Assembly (NCBI GenBank): GCA_946807835.1
Contig: OX327683.1
Span: 15,877,001 to 15,941,000, forward strand
Length of the DNA stretch: 64,000 nt
Direction of reading: 5' to 3'
DNA from: Ailanthus altissimus
Lineage: Eukaryota; Streptophyta; Magnoliopsida; Sapindales; Simaroubaceae
The position numbers and the translations under genes were made by a program. This document shows positions 60,260 through 64,000 of this stretch, one piece after another. The notes beneath the pieces are model-generated. The model was not told the origin of the DNA, did no database searches, and worked only from the letters and a program-made list of their open reading frames with translations. The first letter of the stretch is position 1, and each line of letters opens with the position of its first letter.

Positions 60260-62880
60260 CAATGCAATAGTTTATAGAAGTAAAGTTGAGAGTAAGAAAT
60301 GGTGCTTTCTTGCAAGTCCAAGTTATTGGGCAACTTGACTTACTTCTTGTAAGCAATACAACATTTGTATTACATAATATGTATGATGTTTTATTAGTTG
60401 AATATCAGTTAATAAATGGATATTATATACAATTAAAAATATCCGTAGATCAGAATCCTCAAATCATACAGAGCTATGGTATGTAAGTTTAGGTCATATA
60501 AGCATGAGACACTTATCTGTCTGGTTAAACATGGTTGGATTCTTAATCTGACCATAAGGACTTAACCAGTTTATGAATAATGTATTCATAGAGATGACCA
60601 AATATACCAAAATGTGTATTACATCCCTTTAATTAGATCGAGGTAGTAAGTACATTTACAGCAAGTTTTTCGTTTGTATATAAGAGAATGAGATTCTCAC
60701 TCATTATAGTCCTCTAGGTAATCCACAATATGATGATGTTTTAGAAATGAGGAATTAGATTTTATTAAATATAGTCCAATTGATAAGGAGCGTTACCGAT
60801 TTATATCTGTTAGAATATGCTCCAAATACAGCTACTTATTAAGTAGAGTTCCATCAGAAGTTGTTCATTTCATTCCGTATGAGATACAAAGAGGAAGAAA
60901 GTCGTATCTTATATATGTTAAGACTTGGGGTTGTCTTACTTACGTAAGAGTTACACAGTAGGGTATCTCGTTGTGTAATAGTTACTCAACAGGATAAACT
61001 ATCATCTAAGGGATACATGTATAGGTTTATTGAGTATCATGTAAATTTAATAGGATACTAGTTCTATGATTTAGAGAAGTGAAGTGTGTTCATTTCTCGA
61101 TTCACCATCATTCTAGAGGAAAAGTTTCTCATAGATCATGGGAATCATAGAAAGATTGAATTTGGTGAAGTCAATCTAGAAATCAATGAACCAAGGATGG
61201 AAACTCAGGCTCAATTAAACAGTGACCTTTTAGCACACTCTCCCAATGGGTCAGAAAGGATGTCTATGTTACCTATTAGGTATGTTTGATACCTAAAGGT
61301 AAACTTGAAATTTTCTTGGCAAAAGAAAATTATCCTTTGACCTACAGGAAAACGATGTTAGACATCAGTTTAGAAAATGGCAAGAAGCTAAAAAAAATAA
61401 AAATTGACTCTATGCATCAGAATCAAGTCTGAGACTTGATTAAGCTATCAGTGGAAATTATTCTCGTTGGTTATAAAAGGTTTACAAAGAGGTAATGGGA
61501 GTCAGATGGAAGGTAGAGACCTTCTAGGCCCTATATTAGTTCTACAAGGGTAACCCTCGATGATCTAGGATCAATGAGGAGGAAACTTATGAACCAGTAT
61601 TAATGCTAAAGTCAATTAGAATGTTATTAGCTCTTACAGCATATGATGACTTTGAGGTTTGGCAGATGGATGTAAAGATGACATTCCTAAATGAATAGCT
61701 CGAATAAGAGATATTCATGGAATAGCCTAAAAGTTTAACGTCCAGCCAGACTTTTGGTCTAGTGTGCAGGCTAAAAAAGTGCATTTATGAGCTTAAACAA
61801 GCCACTCGAAGCTAGAATCACTATTTTGATGGGATAGTCAGATTGTTTGGTTTCATCAAAAATAAAGAGGAAGCTTATGTGCATGAAAGGTTAGTGGGAG
61901 CATGATAGTCTTCTTGATACTCTTTGTTGATGGCATACTGGTCATTGAAAATGATGCCGATATATTATAGTCGGTCATGAATAACTCGTAAGAATTTCTC
62001 TATGAAGGATTTAGGAGAGACATCCTTTATATTAGGTATAAAGCTTTATAGAGATAGAGTTCGAAAGCTGATAAGACTCTGCCAAATCATTTTACATCAA
62101 TAGCGTCTAGAAAGGTATAGTTTTGTTAACTATGAGATAGTTAACGTATCTTTTGGACCTAGTGTTTATCTTTCGAGGAGAGTGTCTCTTTAGATGAAAG
62201 ATGAGAAATTTAAAGCGTCTAACACATCAGATACGTCAACTATTAAGTGCTTGATGTATGCTATGATGTATTTAAGACCTGATATCAATATTGCTATAAG
62301 AGTTATAAACCGATTCCAATCTAATTTAGGTGACCACCATTTGATGATAGTCAAACATATCCTAAAGTGCCTTAAGGGTACAAAGGATTAGTTTCTCAAA
62401 TATGGAGAAAGTGGTTTACAAGTAAGAATATGGTCAGAGTCAGATTCTAGTTTGTCCTAAATGACAGAGAGTCTACATTTAGGAATGTGCTTATTCTTAT
62501 TGGTACAAGGTGAGTTGAAATTGCACCAAACTGGGATTCACGGCTAATTTATTATAGGTGCAGCGGAATAGGTAGTGAAGATTCGTAGGTTTATCGCTGG
62601 ACTTTAAAGAATTCTAAGACAGATGGATCCTATCCCATAATTTTGCTACAAAATTAGGTCACTGTACAAGCCGAGGTGCTAAAAGAATGCCAGTACTCTA
62701 ATCGTTTTGAGAGGAGTCTCATATGACTAGAGGGATCTTGGCCTAAAGAGATGTGATTATTTGTAGAAATGTTCTATAAATAATTTAACAGGCCTACTTT
62801 CTAAGGCTACGACTCTAAAAATATTTATAAAACACTTGGAATCGATATGTATAAGATACCAACAGGTATGACATTAGAGC
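60260..62880 (+). pseudogene. Copia pol remnant (protease end, integrase, RT, RNase H)
   Basis: At 60277-60330 LRVRNGAFLQVQVIGQ resembles the region after the protease. Integrase C-terminal sequence lies at about 60770-60960. RT residues include MLLALTAYDDFEVWQMDVKM (61622-61681) and a KMKDLG-type block near 62000. RNase H linker and start include CLMYAMMYLRPDINIAIRVI (62249-62308) and LKCLKGTKD (62363-62389). Stops occur throughout. No part is translatable as a functional enzyme. Confidence 0.82.
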
Positions 62881-62891
62881 AAGTGGTAGAT

Positions 62892-64000
62892 TGTTAAGGT
62901 CAATACTTACGTGTCATCCCTGAATGTACATATACTTATGTATTTATACAAGTGTACATTTCTATTCAATTACTAATACTTATTTATATGGTACTATGCA
63001 ATGTAATATTTTAGACATTGTACGATCTGAAGGAGTTCAGATCAGATCTAATGAAGTTTAGATAATGGCTCATAGTTGGCTATGCTAAGAGATATAAATA
63101 CTAAATGTTAGCACAACTAAGTGTTAGCTGGATATAATACTCAGCAAAGATCTAAGAGTTGGAGCCTTATCTGTAATAGGACATAGACCTGGAAATATAC
63201 TAGTAATTGCATAGTTGCAAGAGTTACAATCAGGTGCCAGAAAATGTCAGTTACACAAGTATGTTCTCAAATAATTGTCCCTGATCTATTTCTGTCAATG
63301 CGGACCTGTCAGTGGATACTTTTGATATAGATCAGCATATGTCGTACCTATAGGGTATAGATGGTTGTTCTTAGTGGACCATGAGCTTGGAGTTCGTATT
63401 GACATATAGGTATCCTTTTAGGACTGGATATGGGACAAACTTACGAGGGCTTTCGATAGACACCCTATGTAAGCCATCAATGAAGGGTTCTCTCGAGTTG
63501 AGTACTGTATGTAGTCCTTTGACCTGAGTGCCATGGTGGGCTTATAAGTGATCCACCATACTTTGGTTCCACGCATGTCACAGACCTTTCATGGTGTGAC
63601 TGATGGGTGTTGCTGGGTATGGTCCGATGCTTATAAAGTCTAATGTGTACAAATATGGGATCCGTCAACTCGTATAAGGAGTTTGATATCCAGATGCTTC
63701 GAAACTATATCTCAAAAAGTCTTGGGCCATAAGCATTAATACCGAGAAATATTTTGATATCACAGACTACAAGAGTTTCAGATCATATCTAAAGGTGTTT
63801 ATATAAGGGCTCATAGTTGGCCATACTGAGAAATATAAATGTTAAATATTAGCACAACTAAGTGTTAGTTGATTATAATACTCAGCGAAGATCCAAGAGT
63901 TGGAGCCTTATCTATAATGGGACATAAACCTAGGAATATACTAGTAACTGCATAGTTACAAGAGTTGCAATCGAGTGCCAGTAAATGTCAGTTACGCAAG
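62892..64000 (+). repeat. Right LTR of the right-end copia element, truncated by the window end
   Basis: It starts TGTTAAGGTC. Its sequence up to about 63740 follows the reverse complement of 27355-29487 and 50618-54078 closely. A second copy of its 5' part follows from about 63750, so the LTR is rearranged. Confidence 0.82.
63004..64000 (+). repeat. Duplicated 5' LTR segment (about 250 bp, two copies)
   Basis: Positions 63004-63259 recur at about 63750-64000: both contain ggctcatagttgg or its near copy, then gcacaactaagtgttag, and end in aaatgtcagttac. The copies differ by scattered substitutions. Confidence 0.85.

Larger units (their letters stand above)
58000..64000 (+). mobile_element. 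Degraded Ty1/copia element of the solo-LTR family (runs off the window)
   Basis: An LTR starts at 58000 (TGTTAGGATT). Decayed copia pol sequence occupies about 60260-62880, and a second LTR starts at 62892 (TGTTAAGGTC) after gtggtagat. The second LTR continues past 64000. The interior is only about 2.6 kb, and gag and most of the protease are absent. The two LTRs look like different subfamilies, so they may not be an original pair. This is the only copy in the window with an interior, so it identifies the solo LTRs as copia-derived. Confidence 0.8.

Overview
This is nuclear DNA of a flowering plant, most likely a dicot. It is AT-rich, and it carries plant-type Ty1/copia and Ty3/gypsy retrotransposons with initiator-tRNA-Met primer sites, L1-type LINEs, MITE-like foldbacks, and a copy of LONELY GUY (LOG), the cytokinin-activating enzyme gene. 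No rRNA, tRNA or CRISPR features were seen. I recognise only two ordinary gene candidates, and they are paralogues of each other. Almost everything else is nested, decayed transposable-element sequence. Similarity statements come from reading by eye, not from alignment software.

Framework: a tandem segmental duplication underlies positions 1-45560. Unit 1 (about 1-39780) and unit 2 (about 39781-45560) share a non-coding A segment (1-10220 versus 39850-42900) and a B segment with a short ORF encoding a basic, PPKRGQIK-motif protein (33493-33711 and 44576-44812). Unit 1 is swollen by insertions. Unit 2 preserves the empty sites, so several insertion borders can be read directly.

Unit 1 insertions, left to right: copia element 1 (1624-6553, duplication TAGTC); an A-tailed 1.36-kb retroposon (6676-8034, 15-bp target duplication); copia element 2 (10225-31779); a 1.1-kb inverted-repeat element (about 32065-33165); and copia element 3 (about 34355-39620). 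Copia 2 is itself broken by a solo LTR containing another solo LTR (12176-16636 and 12345-14801), by a 9.7-kb Ty3/gypsy chromovirus-type element with 2.8-kb LTRs (17244-26946), and by a reverse solo LTR (27355-29487). Each of these interruptions has a 5-bp target duplication, and the copia reading frame resumes across it.

The most unusual content is inside the 17244-26946 element. Instead of gag-pol it carries, on the opposite strand, a continuous intron-free LOG homologue with one internal stop (20563-21186), its own TATA-like and AATAAA signals, and directly upstream a decayed stretch that resembles the 3' part of a plant pararetrovirus genome (about 21390-23480). Only the chromodomain tail of the original polyprotein remains (23970-24146). 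Its two LTRs also share a 416-bp perfectly identical block in otherwise diverged sequence.

Right part: from 46071, an older minus-strand LINE fragment was split by a near-complete plus-strand L1-type LINE (46249-57776; 13-bp target duplication; about 5.8 kb without insertions). That LINE was then hit by two reverse solo LTRs (50618-54078 and 55164-57431), the first of which holds a Ty3/gypsy-type solo LTR (51679-53112). The window ends in a degraded copia element (58000 to beyond 64000) of the same family as the solo LTRs. All transposon reading frames are broken by stops, frameshifts or deletions, so none looks autonomous.
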